Shown: positions 26,547 through 35,503, numbered from the stretch's first letter. The stretch: DNA of 64,000 nucleotides from Komarekiella atlantica HA4396-MV6 (GCA_019359395.1 JAHHHK010000008.1:62001-126000), one strand, 5' to 3'. Notes: generated by a model from the letters alone, not told the origin. Numbers and translations: made by a program.

Positions 26547-26572
26547 CTCTCTTGCCAATAGCTAAATAACCT

Positions 26573-27223
26573 TCAACGGTTAGCTAAATACTTGTGTAAA
26601 TAAGGACGGGGGTTCTGTGTTACACCATTAACGTGAACTTCAAAATGCAAATGCGGCCCCGTTGAAAAACCCGTACTACCTACTGCCGCAATCATCTGTC
26701 CACGCACAACTTGTTGTCCTTGCTGTACATACAGCTGACTGGCATGACCGTACAGAGTAGATAAACTTCCCTGATGCTGAATAACAGCCGCTTTGCCATA
26801 ACCACCCTTATCGCCTGCAAAAACTACTCGACCAGCATCAATCGCATAAATTGGCGTACCCTTTGCTGCACCAAAATCAATCCCCGCGTGAAACTTGCGA
26901 TCGCCTGTAATGGGGTGTATCCGCCAACCAAACTCTGAGGTAATAGGAGTACCAGGCGCAGTAGGAAAGGCAATTCGACCATTCTTTAAAACCTGATTCC
27001 TACGAATAGTTTTTGGTAATATTAGACTTTGGAGAGATTTGACTAACACTTGAGATTCAATCCATCCAGAAACCTGGGGAATGACCATAGCTGCAATTAC
27101 AACTGAGGTTGCGATCGCATATCTCCAATTTGCACTCGAATTAGTATCGACTGTCTCATCCAAACTAGTTACAGTCGAATTACTAACCTCTTTGTCACCG
27201 TTAGTTTCAAAGATTATTCGCAT
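26573..27223 (-). CDS. M23 (LytM) zinc metallopeptidase
   Basis: A 216-residue membrane-anchored peptidase (one hydrophobic segment near the N-terminus) with a LytM domain that cuts peptidoglycan cross-links. The zinc and catalytic motifs are intact: FHAGIDFGAAKGTPIYA (H-x3-D) and STGPHLHFEVHVNG (H-x-H), with SEFGWRIHP at the domain start. I choose ATG 27223 because it follows the upstream gene's TGA by four bases and has a GAGG-type site. Upstream in-frame starts would overlap that gene. With the lysozyme-like gene next to it, this operon encodes both a glycan and a peptide hydrolase. Confidence 0.88.
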   Translation of the reverse strand: MRIIFETNGDKEVSNSTVTSLDETVDTNSSANWRYAIATSVVIAAMVIPQVSGWIESQVLVKSLQSLILPKTIRRNQVLKNGRIAFPTAPGTPITSEFGWRIHPITGDRKFHAGIDFGAAKGTPIYAIDAGRVVFAGDKGGYGKAAVIQHQGSLSTLYGHASQLYVQQGQQVVRGQMIAAVGSTGFSTGPHLHFEVHVNGVTQNPRPYLHKYLANR

Positions 27224-27227
27224 TGCC

Positions 27228-27569
27228 TCAACGCCTTTTTGCATTAGCAGGAGAAACCTGCCAACAACCAATCTTTGCAGTACTCAATACTTCCTCAAAG
27301 TCATTTCTAACCACACGACAATCAGGAAAATTTAGTCCATCTCCAGATGTTGCAGGTTCCCTAACTTTAGGGGAATAGCGCGTAGAGACAGGATTAGAAG
27401 ACATATTCACCCCAGGTACAGCAGTAGGGACAACAGCTGACGATGAAAACTGAAGCTTTTGTACCAATGCCACAGCATTACGCCAGTTATAAAACTGCAA
27501 ATATCCCGGTTGCAAGATATCTGCAATCCATACCAGCAGTACGAACCAAAAAATTGCCTTTACCCACAT
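27228..27569 (-). CDS. Small single-pass membrane protein, unknown
   Basis: A 113-residue protein with a membrane helix at residues 4-20 and a polar, probably extracytoplasmic remainder with two cysteines (FPDCRVVRNDF and KIGCWQV) that could form a disulfide. No family recognised. It overlaps the stop region of the next upstream gene by one base and is translationally coupled to the M23 gene. Part of the putative envelope complex. Confidence 0.65.
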   Translation of the reverse strand: MWVKAIFWFVLLVWIADILQPGYLQFYNWRNAVALVQKLQFSSSAVVPTAVPGVNMSSNPVSTRYSPKVREPATSGDGLNFPDCRVVRNDFEEVLSTAKIGCWQVSPANAKRR

Positions 27570-28060
27570 TATTCCAACTGCTTAACCACAGGCAGGGCAA
27601 AAGAGGGAACTTCCTTGGGTACAACTTCAATCTTCTTCCCAGACGCATATCCTGGCCCGGTATAACTGCCATTAAGAACAAAATTCAACAGCATTATTAA
27701 CAACCACACTCCCACGCCAGCTACACCCACAGGAGATTTAATTACATCTGATAAAAAATATACTGGATACCAGCCAAACCTCCAGGGGTTTTGCGGATGC
27801 AGCCGATGTGCTTTCCAAGTCTCGATGTAGGGAATTTCTATCTGAGGAACCCTCGGCTTATAGGCAGTAGGTGCATTAATATACCTAACCTCAACAGGTT
27901 GAGTATCATAAGTAGTCAGAGGAGAAATATTAGGTTGTTGATTTACTATCCCTCCTTGTTGCTGTACCTGCTGCAACATATTTTGCAAGCGGTTTGCAGG
28001 CACAATTGCTCCACCTTCAGAATAATCAACATCAAAATTACGGCGCTGATTTCTGTTCAT
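27569..28060 (-). CDS. Single-pass membrane protein, unknown
   Basis: A 163-residue protein with a Gln/Pro-rich soluble N-terminus and one membrane helix near residues 116-137 (VGVAGVGVWLLIMLLNFVL). No family recognised. It overlaps the next gene by a single base, so the two are translated together. Confidence 0.65.
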   Translation of the reverse strand: MNRNQRRNFDVDYSEGGAIVPANRLQNMLQQVQQQGGIVNQQPNISPLTTYDTQPVEVRYINAPTAYKPRVPQIEIPYIETWKAHRLHPQNPWRFGWYPVYFLSDVIKSPVGVAGVGVWLLIMLLNFVLNGSYTGPGYASGKKIEVVPKEVPSFALPVVKQLE

Positions 28061-28078
28061 AATATGACCTCAAATTAA

Positions 28079-28648
28079 CTAGCTGGCGGGTTTATCATTT
28101 ACCTGGGAGTTAGTATCTTCCCAGAAATCTTCATCTTGAAGTTGGGTGTAAAACTCTTCTGGAGATAACATTCCCGGTTGATTTTGCACTCCATCTTCAA
28201 CAAACTGACTACTATGTACTCGCCCCAATCCAGAAACAGTAGAACGAGGAGAAAATTGAACTACATTCTTAGCAGAGAATTCGTTATTGAATCTTATCCC
28301 AGGAGCCGGTGAAATCGGAGGAATTAAAGAAGGCTGAATATCAGTATCAGAAGCACCAACATGAAGTTGTTGATTGCCGGGATTAGCCAAGTTATCAGAC
28401 AGTTCATCTGTTTCTTCAACTGCATTGTTATAGTCAGAAATTCCCCAGCCCAAAAAACAAGCAAACCCAGCCAGAAATATAACTGCACTCATCCAATGCA
28501 CTCCTGAATTTGGAGATGGCATCATCTCAACTGTTGTGCGAGTTGAACCTTCGAGGGTAGTACGAATAGGGGTACGTTTGACTGCCGCTACAACGTTGAG
28601 CGAACACAAAGCTATGCAAATTATCGCAGCAGCAAACTTGACATACAT
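28079..28648 (-). CDS. Membrane protein, unknown
   Basis: A 189-residue protein with a signal-like N-terminal helix (residues 3-22) and a second membrane helix (about 53-70), then a long polar tail rich in Ser/Pro/Asp. Unrecognised. It lies 4 bp downstream of the 280-residue gene in the operon. Confidence 0.65.
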   Translation of the reverse strand: MYVKFAAAIICIALCSLNVVAAVKRTPIRTTLEGSTRTTVEMMPSPNSGVHWMSAVIFLAGFACFLGWGISDYNNAVEETDELSDNLANPGNQQLHVGASDTDIQPSLIPPISPAPGIRFNNEFSAKNVVQFSPRSTVSGLGRVHSSQFVEDGVQNQPGMLSPEEFYTQLQDEDFWEDTNSQVNDKPAS

Positions 28649-28652
28649 GACA

Positions 28653-29495
28653 TCACCCCCCCGATTTATTAACAGGCTGTTTATTAGGAACTGGCTGAGG
28701 TAATTGCTTCTTCATTTGTTGGATATACATCCGCCTTTGCTCCTCCCGTTGGTGTATTCTCTCGCGGATGTCTGCCACCTGTGCCATCTGCTCTACTGGA
28801 TCTAAATACCCCCGCGCTCGTAACAGCTGTGCCTGTGCAAGAGAATATGGTTCTTGAGCATTCTTAATCTGAATTAGCATTTGATTCAGATCAACCGATG
28901 GTTGAGATTCCAAGTTTTGAGCGTAATCAATTGCCTCTAATTTACCCAAAATCAAAACAGCAGCCGCTCCGGTTGGTATCTTCTCCTCAACTTTCGTACC
29001 ATCGGTTTTGCGGTATCCCCAATAAAAAGTATTATTTCCAGAAGCCGCTTCTAGTAAAACATCCAGCGAATTGAATTTAACTATCTCCAGTGCCGGCATA
29101 TAGTGAAGGCGGTAAAACCCAGATTTATCATTAGCCTGCATTTTGGATATTTCACCCCGCAATTGCTGTCCCCACAACGCCGCCGCCAGCTGTCGCCAGC
29201 CTGTAAGAGTAGGCGCACCTTCTACTGAGGAATAACTGGAAAGATGGTCTATATTGTAGTCAGTACGGGACAGCTTTTCTAAGTACACCTCTCGAATTTG
29301 GGCAACTTGTTCCTTTACCTGCTGTACCTCCGATACCTGATTACCTGGAACTTGTTGCTTCCATCCAACCATCAATGCAACCGCCCCAATAACAGACAGC
29401 GCACTAACAGTCGAACAAACCGTCCACAAGGTAACATTTACCTTTTTCTTTCTGCGACTCGGTTGTTTATTTCGTACAGGTGTAGGAGTAAACAT
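28653..29495 (-). CDS. Bitopic membrane protein, unknown
   Basis: A 280-residue protein. It has a basic N-terminus (RNKQPSRRKKKVN), one membrane helix (about 24-44), then a largely helical periplasmic-type domain of about 200 residues ending in a Gln/Pro-rich tail. Topology and size resemble bitopic scaffold proteins of secretion machines (VirB8-like in layout), but I see no sequence match. This is description, not assignment. Confidence 0.65.
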   Translation of the reverse strand: MFTPTPVRNKQPSRRKKKVNVTLWTVCSTVSALSVIGAVALMVGWKQQVPGNQVSEVQQVKEQVAQIREVYLEKLSRTDYNIDHLSSYSSVEGAPTLTGWRQLAAALWGQQLRGEISKMQANDKSGFYRLHYMPALEIVKFNSLDVLLEAASGNNTFYWGYRKTDGTKVEEKIPTGAAAVLILGKLEAIDYAQNLESQPSVDLNQMLIQIKNAQEPYSLAQAQLLRARGYLDPVEQMAQVADIRERIHQREEQRRMYIQQMKKQLPQPVPNKQPVNKSGG

Positions 29496-29505
29496 AATTT
29501 ACCCC

Positions 29506-29724
29506 TTAGGTATTATCAACAACCAACTGCAACTGAGGGCGTTTGTTTAACTCGCGTGCGATCGCAATTCCCGCTCCACCCACAACTATGCCAGTTAGTA
29601 GCAACAGAGGATGCAAGGCAAGAGTTGCCCCCACTCCCAACAGTTGTCCTACCATCCCCGAAACACCCAGGTTCATCAACAAACCACCTGCCGTGTTAAC
29701 CAAAAAATCAAATGCTGCACTCAT
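29506..29724 (-). CDS. Small two-helix membrane protein
   Basis: A 72-residue, very hydrophobic protein with two Gly-rich membrane helices, a layout like VirB2/VirB3-type small subunits. ATG 29724 overlaps the stop of the upstream gene (ATGA) and has GAGGAGG just before it, so it is strongly coupled. No family recognised. Confidence 0.6.
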   Translation of the reverse strand: MSAAFDFLVNTAGGLLMNLGVSGMVGQLLGVGATLALHPLLLLTGIVVGGAGIAIARELNKRPQLQLVVDNT

Positions 29725-29975
29725 ACCTCCTCCCTGGTAAACCAAATAACTACTAGTGCCAAAATCAAACCAACTAATTCACCTATACTTACACCAATCA
29801 AAATTGGCTGAATACTCGGAATCTCCTGTTTTTCTTGAGTTGGGGGAACTGCCACCCACGTCCCAATCACAGTACCAGCTACTACCGAAAGCAGATTTAT
29901 ACCAACTGCCTGGGTGGATGTCTTTCTCAAGTTGAGTAAACTCTCATCCCGTATTCGATAGCAGATGGGTAGCAT
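29721..29975 (-). CDS. Small two-helix membrane protein
   Basis: An 84-residue protein with two membrane helices (about 26-44 and 58-78) separated by a Pro/Gln-rich loop. Unrecognised. It overlaps the next gene by four bases, indicating tight co-translation in the operon. Confidence 0.6.
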   Translation of the reverse strand: MLPICYRIRDESLLNLRKTSTQAVGINLLSVVAGTVIGTWVAVPPTQEKQEIPSIQPILIGVSIGELVGLILALVVIWFTREEV

Positions 29976-29983
29976 TTGGTTAA

Positions 29984-30604
29984 CTATTTCTTCGGAGATT
30001 GCCCGATTTTCGGCTGCGAGGACTTCAACTGTCTCGGCTGCGGTATCGATGTACCGACCAACAGTGGATGAGTCTGTTCCCCCCAGTTCACCTTGCCGAA
30101 AAAATCGTTATCAATGCGCGAATGAATTCGCTCTTGCGCCTGGTCGTAACCAGCTGTAATGGAAGTATTAGCTTCAGTAGGCAAACTGCTGCCATGAAAA
30201 ACAAATTCTTCTAGGGCAAGTGTCGAAGATTCAAGCACCACTTTATGGCGTAATTCTCCTAACTGAATGCCTCTATCAGCGTCCCGGTAAAGTATTCCTA
30301 CAAAACTATCGGGAGAAGCTTGTTCTGGGTCTATGCCAAATCGCTGTTTAATATACTCGCGTTTGTCGAACTTATGTTCGCCTACTTCTGACTGGCGATC
30401 GCGCATTGCAATCAAGTGTTGGGCAGCTTTTTCAAGGGACATACCTTCACGAGAGGCTGTCTCTTTAAGTTGAACCAATTGCTGTTCAATTGTTTCATCA
30501 AGCGTATCATTTGGCTGCAAAGCTAAATCTAACAACCGACAGCAGATACGTACTACATCAGGCGACACCTGCAAAGTCTCTGCCACTTTGTTGATATGCT
30601 TCAT
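29984..30604 (-). CDS. Soluble protein of unknown function
   Basis: A 206-residue, hydrophilic, mostly helical protein without recognised domains. A start at ATG 30604 is supported by AGGAG about 12 bp upstream. This start lies inside the end of the preceding regulator gene, overlapping it by 47 bp. Being the second gene of the operon, it may be regulatory or a cytoplasmic accessory. Confidence 0.6.
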   Translation of the reverse strand: MKHINKVAETLQVSPDVVRICCRLLDLALQPNDTLDETIEQQLVQLKETASREGMSLEKAAQHLIAMRDRQSEVGEHKFDKREYIKQRFGIDPEQASPDSFVGILYRDADRGIQLGELRHKVVLESSTLALEEFVFHGSSLPTEANTSITAGYDQAQERIHSRIDNDFFGKVNWGEQTHPLLVGTSIPQPRQLKSSQPKIGQSPKK

Positions 30605-30956
30605 TCCGTTCAATTCTCCTAATTACTGCTTGCACAATTGGGTTATTTTTTTCTTCATCAGATATATGCTTAGTCAAAAAGTCATAAAGGCTTACGTCAT
30701 TAACTTTTTGTAAATAAGCATCTAAGCCACCAGCAGGGATTACCTGTTGTAAGTATTCTTCACAAGTCAACCGCCGAATTTTGATAGCAACATAGAAAAT
30801 ATCTGCAATCTCAACTGTTGTTGCATCAAAATAGCCGCCCCGCTTTCGTGGTTTGACTATACCAGCATAGGGATACCACCTTTGTAAAGCGGCAATGGAA
30901 ATCCCGTATCTTTCGGCAAGTGTTTTCTGGGTGTAGATAACGTTCTCACATATCAT
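30558..30956 (-). CDS. MerR-like helix-turn-helix regulator
   Basis: A 132-residue protein beginning with a MerR-type winged-helix motif (TQKTLAERYGISIAALQRWY, then AGIVKPRKRGGYFD). No metal-binding cysteines follow, so it is not a metal sensor of the classic type. First gene of the long minus-strand operon (30956 to about 22446), and probably its autoregulator or a start-of-element factor. ATG 30956 is preferred to the TTG at 31004 because it has GGAATTGAG upstream. Confidence 0.65.
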   Translation of the reverse strand: MICENVIYTQKTLAERYGISIAALQRWYPYAGIVKPRKRGGYFDATTVEIADIFYVAIKIRRLTCEEYLQQVIPAGGLDAYLQKVNDVSLYDFLTKHISDEEKNNPIVQAVIRRIERNEAYQQSGRDFAGVA

Positions 30957-31315
30957 CAAGCTCAATTCCAACTGAAAGACAACATCAATTGAAAGCAAAT
31001 TCAACTAGCAACTTACCAAATTACTTGTGAATTATTTTTTAATTCACAACCTACTTAGATTTAGTACAAGTACAGTTCAACTAGAGTAAAACTAAAGTAC
31101 AGTTAATCTCCTGCTAAACTTCACACTTGCATTTGTTACATATTGCCTATGGGCAATGCAAGCACGTTTGCCTATATAAGTTCAATAATATTGAAAAATA
31201 ACTAATCGAGTAAAAAGCACTATAACAGAAACATATACTCAATAGAGTTGAAATGGCTAGAGAAGAGAAATTACTTCTGCTTGCTAATTTGGGGTTGGAG
31301 AGCGCAAGCACCAAT

Positions 31316-31636
31316 TCAAACTTGAAAATATTGCTGTAAAATCGGGTACAATTCTGTAGTGATCGCCTCAAACTTATCACCATCTGGATAGGGACTAGAA
31401 ATTTCCTCCCCTTCTTCGCTTAACCACTTTTGCATGAAGGGAGTATACTCAAGTGATAGAATTTCAGTCCGAGGCCAGCCCGATAATGCTAGTTCTCTCT
31501 TATACCAAAGTAGCTGAAAATCAATGCTCTTGTTGCGGCAAAAGTCATTTATTGGATTGGAATAGGAGCGATTATTAGGAGTGAAATTTTCGGTAAAATA
31601 ACCTTTAAAATCAATTCTTAGAAAATCTTTTTTAAT
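31316..31636 (-). pseudogene. Open frame without a start codon, unknown
   Basis: An open stretch of 106 codons bounded by a TAA at 31637 and ending in TGA. It reads IDFKGYFTENFTPNNRSYSN, later DFQLLWYKRELALSGWPRTE and ISSPYPDGDKFEAITTELYP. It looks like real protein but has no ATG, GTG or TTG near its beginning, so it is probably a remnant that lost its 5' end. No family recognised. The neighbouring 31005-31315 region is the promoter area of the long operon and holds a small dyad (ATTGCC-tatg-GGCAAT, 31142-31157). Confidence 0.4.
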
Positions 31637-31670
31637 TTATGCTGTTAATTTAAAGCGACAATAATAGGTA

Positions 31671-32534
31671 TTATGAGATAATTGTTGTAATGGAGTTGAG
31701 TATTGGTCTACGATACCTGATATAAGCAGCGCTTGTTAGGCTTTTCTTTCCCTCATAGTTGATGTAACTGTATTCCTCTTGTAAGGATATTTTTTCAAAA
31801 ATACTTAGATTTTTTAACGTTTTCACTTTTTCACTAAAAATTTCTACTTCTTCAAGATACTGTGTGCGAGCATCAGCATTATCTTCAAGATATTGAAAAA
31901 AGTCCCAATCTGCAATAACAAATTCAAATTTACAAACGTTTAAATTGTATGTTTTCACCCATACTTGGCTGTATTGCTGCTCGTCTTTACCGCAATAACT
32001 TTTATAATAATCCCAAGCTTTTCTAACCTCGTTTGCATACCGCTTCCGTGTTGAATTACTTATTATTTGCTCATCATTAATATTAATAATAACTAAAATG
32101 CACTTTGTTCCCTCTTCATCTTTATACTCGCCAGCTACCACAGAACGAATCACGGGGAAAAACATCGTTGGTTTATTTAATACTTTCAATAAACGCTTAA
32201 TTTCTCGCTCGATTTGTGGTTGTTTCGGCAAATATTTCTTCACTTTACACCCGTTGAGTTCGGGTTGAAATAAGTTAATATAATACCTTTCTCGTTCGTC
32301 CAAGCAGTTGATTGAAACCTCCTGCCAATAAATACGGTGCATAAGTTTGCGGTTGGAGCGGATTAATTGTGGGTATCTGTGGTGAGTTCTACTAGCCCAC
32401 CGATTTTTTAGGTTGGCAGCTTGTCCGATATACCACACGCAGTCATTAATATCGGCAATGACATAAATTCCCGAACGTTCAGGCAAGTGATGACGTTCGC
32501 TAAAAATAACGTTAGACCAATCCTTCCAATTCAT
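31671..32534 (-). CDS. GIY-YIG nuclease-domain protein
   Basis: A 287-residue protein. Residues 20-100 form a GIY-YIG nuclease domain: SGIYVIADI, then CVWYIGQAANLKNRWASR, with the catalytic Arg in the last motif and a later Glu/Asn segment (FQPELNGCKV). The remaining 190 residues are unrecognised. The domain occurs in homing endonucleases, restriction enzymes and repair nucleases; nothing here decides among these. Monocistronic. Confidence 0.78.
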   Translation of the reverse strand: MNWKDWSNVIFSERHHLPERSGIYVIADINDCVWYIGQAANLKNRWASRTHHRYPQLIRSNRKLMHRIYWQEVSINCLDERERYYINLFQPELNGCKVKKYLPKQPQIEREIKRLLKVLNKPTMFFPVIRSVVAGEYKDEEGTKCILVIININDEQIISNSTRKRYANEVRKAWDYYKSYCGKDEQQYSQVWVKTYNLNVCKFEFVIADWDFFQYLEDNADARTQYLEEVEIFSEKVKTLKNLSIFEKISLQEEYSYINYEGKKSLTSAAYIRYRRPILNSITTIIS

Positions 32535-32540
32535 TACAAT

Positions 32541-32639
32541 ATTGCGGTAAGTAGGGTGTACTTACCTAAAATTCCCATTGCAGAGCTATAAAGTAAAAAT
32601 ACACTACGACAAATTCTGTGACGACGATATTACCGCAAT
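32541..32639. repeat. 99-bp element with perfect 10-bp inverted ends
   Basis: ATTGCGGTAA (32541-32550) and its complement TTACCGCAAT (32630-32639) flank about 80 bp that also contains a small hairpin (gtaagta-gggtg-tacttac). It lies between divergent genes. It could be an operator pair or a tiny mobile repeat. Confidence 0.4.
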
Positions 32640-32701
32640 TAAATAATTAGATTTATACTTAACAAATGACAAATATTTTTTGGTAGCAAAAACGTAGAGT
32701 T

Positions 32702-34500
32702 GTGACCAACAATAAACCAACCGACTATGCTGCCCTTATCCGCGCCGCTAACCAAACCGTTCCGGAACCGCCTGAATGGTTGACTGTGGGCAACCCTATA
32801 TACTCCCCTGAATACGGAGTAGGGGAAGTCATGGCGTTGTTGGGCAGGCGGTTGATTGTCAAGTTTGTTGAAGAGGTTAATCCAACTCAATTTGACGATT
32901 GGGAAGAAGCGATCGCTCTTGGAGCAATTAAATCAAGTAACGCCAACTTAGTTTCTTCCACAACGTTGCTCGAAGAAACTAACGTCGTAACTGCAACAGT
33001 TTCCGAACGCATTCAACAAATCCCCCAACTGGCGTTTCAGTCTGTCGCTCAAGAACTCATAGCAACGATCGCCGCAGTAGATATCAAAAATGCCAACCAA
33101 GGGATGCTTCACCCCATACCTAATGATTTACCGCCTGCTTTACGTTTGGCGTTGCAAAAGAACGGTATCGTCAGCATTTTTTCTCACCAACTAGAAGCTC
33201 TGATAAAGTTACGTGCTGGTTTTGACTTGAGTGTTACCACCCCTACGGCAAGCGGGAAGACGCTCTGCTACAATCTCGCTATTCTAGAATCGTGTATCAA
33301 GCAACCGCAAACAACGGCTTTATATATTTTCCCACTTAAGGCATTAGCCCTCGACCAAATGCGAAAGTTGCAATCGCTGGTTAAGGCAATGCCCAACAAC
33401 CGCCTCAAACTCGCTTTGATGACAGGGGATACACCTGCATCTGAGCGGCAGCGCTTGTTTATTCCCAATCCACCAAACATCTTGGCAGTCAGTCCCGACT
33501 TGTTGCACCACTATCTTTATAATGTGCGGCGGCGAGAATCGGGAGAAGGATGGCGGCAGTTTTTAAGACAGTTGCGTTATTGTGTAATTGACGAAAGCCA
33601 CACCTATATTGGTGCTTTTGGCGCACACTTTGCCAATTTGATGCGGCGGCTAAGGTTAGCAGTTGATGCTGTTGGCGGTAATTCCCAAAGGTTGCAATTT
33701 ATCTGTTCTAGTGCCACCATTGGCAATCCCCAAGAGATGGCACTCAGGTTTAGCGGTAGGACACACCAACCCCAAAGACTACACCTAATTGAACGTAGTG
33801 GTGCAGCTAATGCTGGACGTACTCTGTTATGCGTTGCTCCAAATAGTGCAGCTAATGTCGAAGCTTCCAAGATTGTTATTTCCTGGTTACAACATAACCT
33901 CAGTGGGATTGTCTTCTGTAATTCCCGTGCTGCTGTCAAAGGTTTACTAGGGTTAATCCAAAGAGAAACACAACGCGTTGGGTTAGGTTATTTAACAAGC
34001 AAGGTGGCGGTGTTCTACAGTTCCTTGACAGGCGATGTCTGACGACAAGCCGCTTCGCGTCTACGCCGTCGGGAGATTATTCAAAAACTGCAAGCCGGAC
34101 AAATCAAGGTGATTATTTCTACTTCTTCGCTAGAAGCAGGAATCGATTTACCTGAACTAGACTGCTGTTTGATTCGTGGATTTCCAGGTAGCTTAATGTC
34201 ATTTTAGCAACGAGTAGGTCGAGCTGGGCGCAAACAGCATGGACTTGTGATTTATCTACCCTTGGGACAAAATCCCATTGATGTATTCTATGCTCGGCAT
34301 CCTCAACAGTTACTATCGGGAGAAGTTGAATGTGCTGCTTTTAACCCAGACTATGGTTATCAATTAATGAAACGCACTTATAGGATGACTTGTAAAAATC
34401 AGCGCTGTGCTAACTACAAAAAACCGCTTCAAGGGAAAAGCTGTTCCTTATGTAAAAACAACTGCCAAATTAACTGCTTGCTTTTCTATTTACAAATGTA
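32702..34500 (+). pseudogene. MrfA-type DEAD-box helicase, 5' part, broken
   Basis: A superfamily 2 helicase of the MrfA/YprA type (DEAD helicase plus DUF1998, a DNA repair factor). Visible are TTPTASGKTLCYNLAIL (Walker A), FPLKALALDQ, VIDESHTYIGAFGAH (DEAH-like DESH), CSSATIGNP, then SSLEAGIDLPELD and QRVGRAGRKQ (motifs V-VI). It is dead. At about 34041 a GC-rich palindromic stretch of about 30 bp interrupts the frame after SSLTGDV. A TAG replaces the Trp codon of the usual SFWQRVGRAGR at 34205. The Zn-cluster region breaks off near 34480, where a foreign gene begins. GTG start at 32702. Confidence 0.8.
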
Positions 34501-34528
34501 GTATCTTGTAGCATTGCAAGTCCTATGG

Positions 34529-35221
34529 ATGAAAGCTAGCAATATGATCATTCGACATGACGTTCCAGATCGAAGCTCCCTTGTTGATGAAAGCGATTAT
34601 CAAAGCATTATCACCTTTTTCAATGGCGATGGTGCAGGGACGCTGATCTCCCCCTTCTGGATTCTCACTGCTGCACATACAGCAAGAAACATCCCGGATC
34701 ATCACACAATCTCGATCACGAGTGGTAGCTACACCATTGAGCAAGTTGTACCACACCCAGATTTTGTCGGAGAACAACCAGGAGATATAGACGACATTGC
34801 GCTAGTCAAACTTAGTTCACCTGCCAACCAAGTTGCAACATTTGATTTATACGAGGACGAAGCCGAATTGGGTCAAGAGGTGTTGTTGTTGGGTCGAGGC
34901 GATTATGGAAATGGTCAAATCGGCACAATTGGCACAGACAAAAAACTTCGCAAAGCGACAAATTTGATTGACCAAGTGGACAATCATTGGATTAAATTTC
35001 GCTTTGATGCACCACCAGATTGCACTTCACTTGAGGGAGTGTCTGGAATTGGCGATAGTGGTAGTCCAGCCCTAATCAATAAACACGGCAAACTTTTAAT
35101 TGCAGGTGTGAGTTCCTGGCAAGATCACGAAGACGAGGCTTATGGACTTTACGAGGCAATTGAATATTACACAAGAGTCTCACGTTATGTGGCATGGATT
35201 CGCTCCGTGTGTGAGAAGTAG
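34529..35221 (+). CDS. Trypsin-like serine protease (S1 family) on a cassette
   Basis: A 230-residue protease-fold protein with a complete catalytic triad: His50 in ILTAAHTA, Asp89 in DDIALVKL and Ser177 in GIGDSGSPAL. The chymotrypsin-type order and spacing are retained, and the C-terminus ends in a helix as in trypsins (TRVSRYVAWIRSV). There is no signal peptide, so it would act in the cytosol, which is unusual for this family and typical of proteases used in defence or toxin activation. ATG 34529 is a likely start; TTG 34514 and ATG 34544 are alternatives, and no strong ribosome-binding site is seen. It is the ORF of an integron-type cassette. Confidence 0.82.
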   Translation: MKASNMIIRHDVPDRSSLVDESDYQSIITFFNGDGAGTLISPFWILTAAHTARNIPDHHTISITSGSYTIEQVVPHPDFVGEQPGDIDDIALVKLSSPANQVATFDLYEDEAELGQEVLLLGRGDYGNGQIGTIGTDKKLRKATNLIDQVDNHWIKFRFDAPPDCTSLEGVSGIGDSGSPALINKHGKLLIAGVSSWQDHEDEAYGLYEAIEYYTRVSRYVAWIRSVCEK

Positions 35222-35241
35222 CTGATTGCTTCGATTTCATA

Positions 35242-35326
35242 GCATAACAACGCAGTGGAGCGGACGTACAGAATCTTCGTGCTTCGTTTCAGTGTTGTTT
35301 GTCGCCGCTCACTTTTGCCGTTGAAC
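35242..35326 (+). other. attC-like recombination site (cassette 2)
   Basis: An 85-bp site with the same layout as that at 2163-2247. R'' is GCATAAC (35242-35248), left arm CAGTGGAGCGGAC (35253-35265), right arm CGCTCACTT (35306-35314), R' is GTTGAAC (35320-35326), which fits the GTTRRRY consensus exactly. The TCTTCG and CTTCGTT words in the loop are also shared. Arms pair imperfectly with extrahelical bases, as required for folded attC recombination. Confidence 0.8.
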
Positions 35327-35490
35327 ACCCGGCTACAGCCTATGCCCTAGCAGCTGAATGTGATTGTGAAGCAGGTTGTCCAAGGTGTCTACATTCAACG
35401 GGTTGTCCGCAGCATAATGAAGCACTGCATAAAAATTTGGGTTTGTTTTTGTTGGATGCAATAAGCCAAGCAGCGCAAAACACCCAGTAG
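35327..35490 (+). pseudogene. MrfA-type helicase, 3' part
   Basis: The helicase resumes immediately after the attC with TAYALAAECDCEAGCPRC and HSTGCPQHNEALHKNLGLFL. This is the four-cysteine metal-binding end typical of DUF1998 helicases. It ends at a normal position with TAG. No independent start or expression is expected. Confidence 0.75.
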
Positions 35491-35503
35491 CAACGCCCTC
35501 TTT

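Larger units (their letters stand above)
34501..35326 (+). mobile_element. Integron-type gene cassette (protease + attC)
   Basis: A protease gene followed 21 bp later by an attC-like site, in total about 0.8 kb, embedded in the same orientation in the remains of a helicase gene, far from any integrase. The left border is inferred from where helicase similarity stops and is uncertain. The right border is the G/TT crossover point of the R' box at 35320-35321. Some helicase sequence between the borders appears to be missing, so a deletion accompanied or followed insertion. Confidence 0.6.

Noticed and set aside
27081-29811. Several plus-strand open frames opposite the small membrane genes
   Set aside because: They are antisense shadows of genes whose starts and overlaps on the minus strand are consistent.
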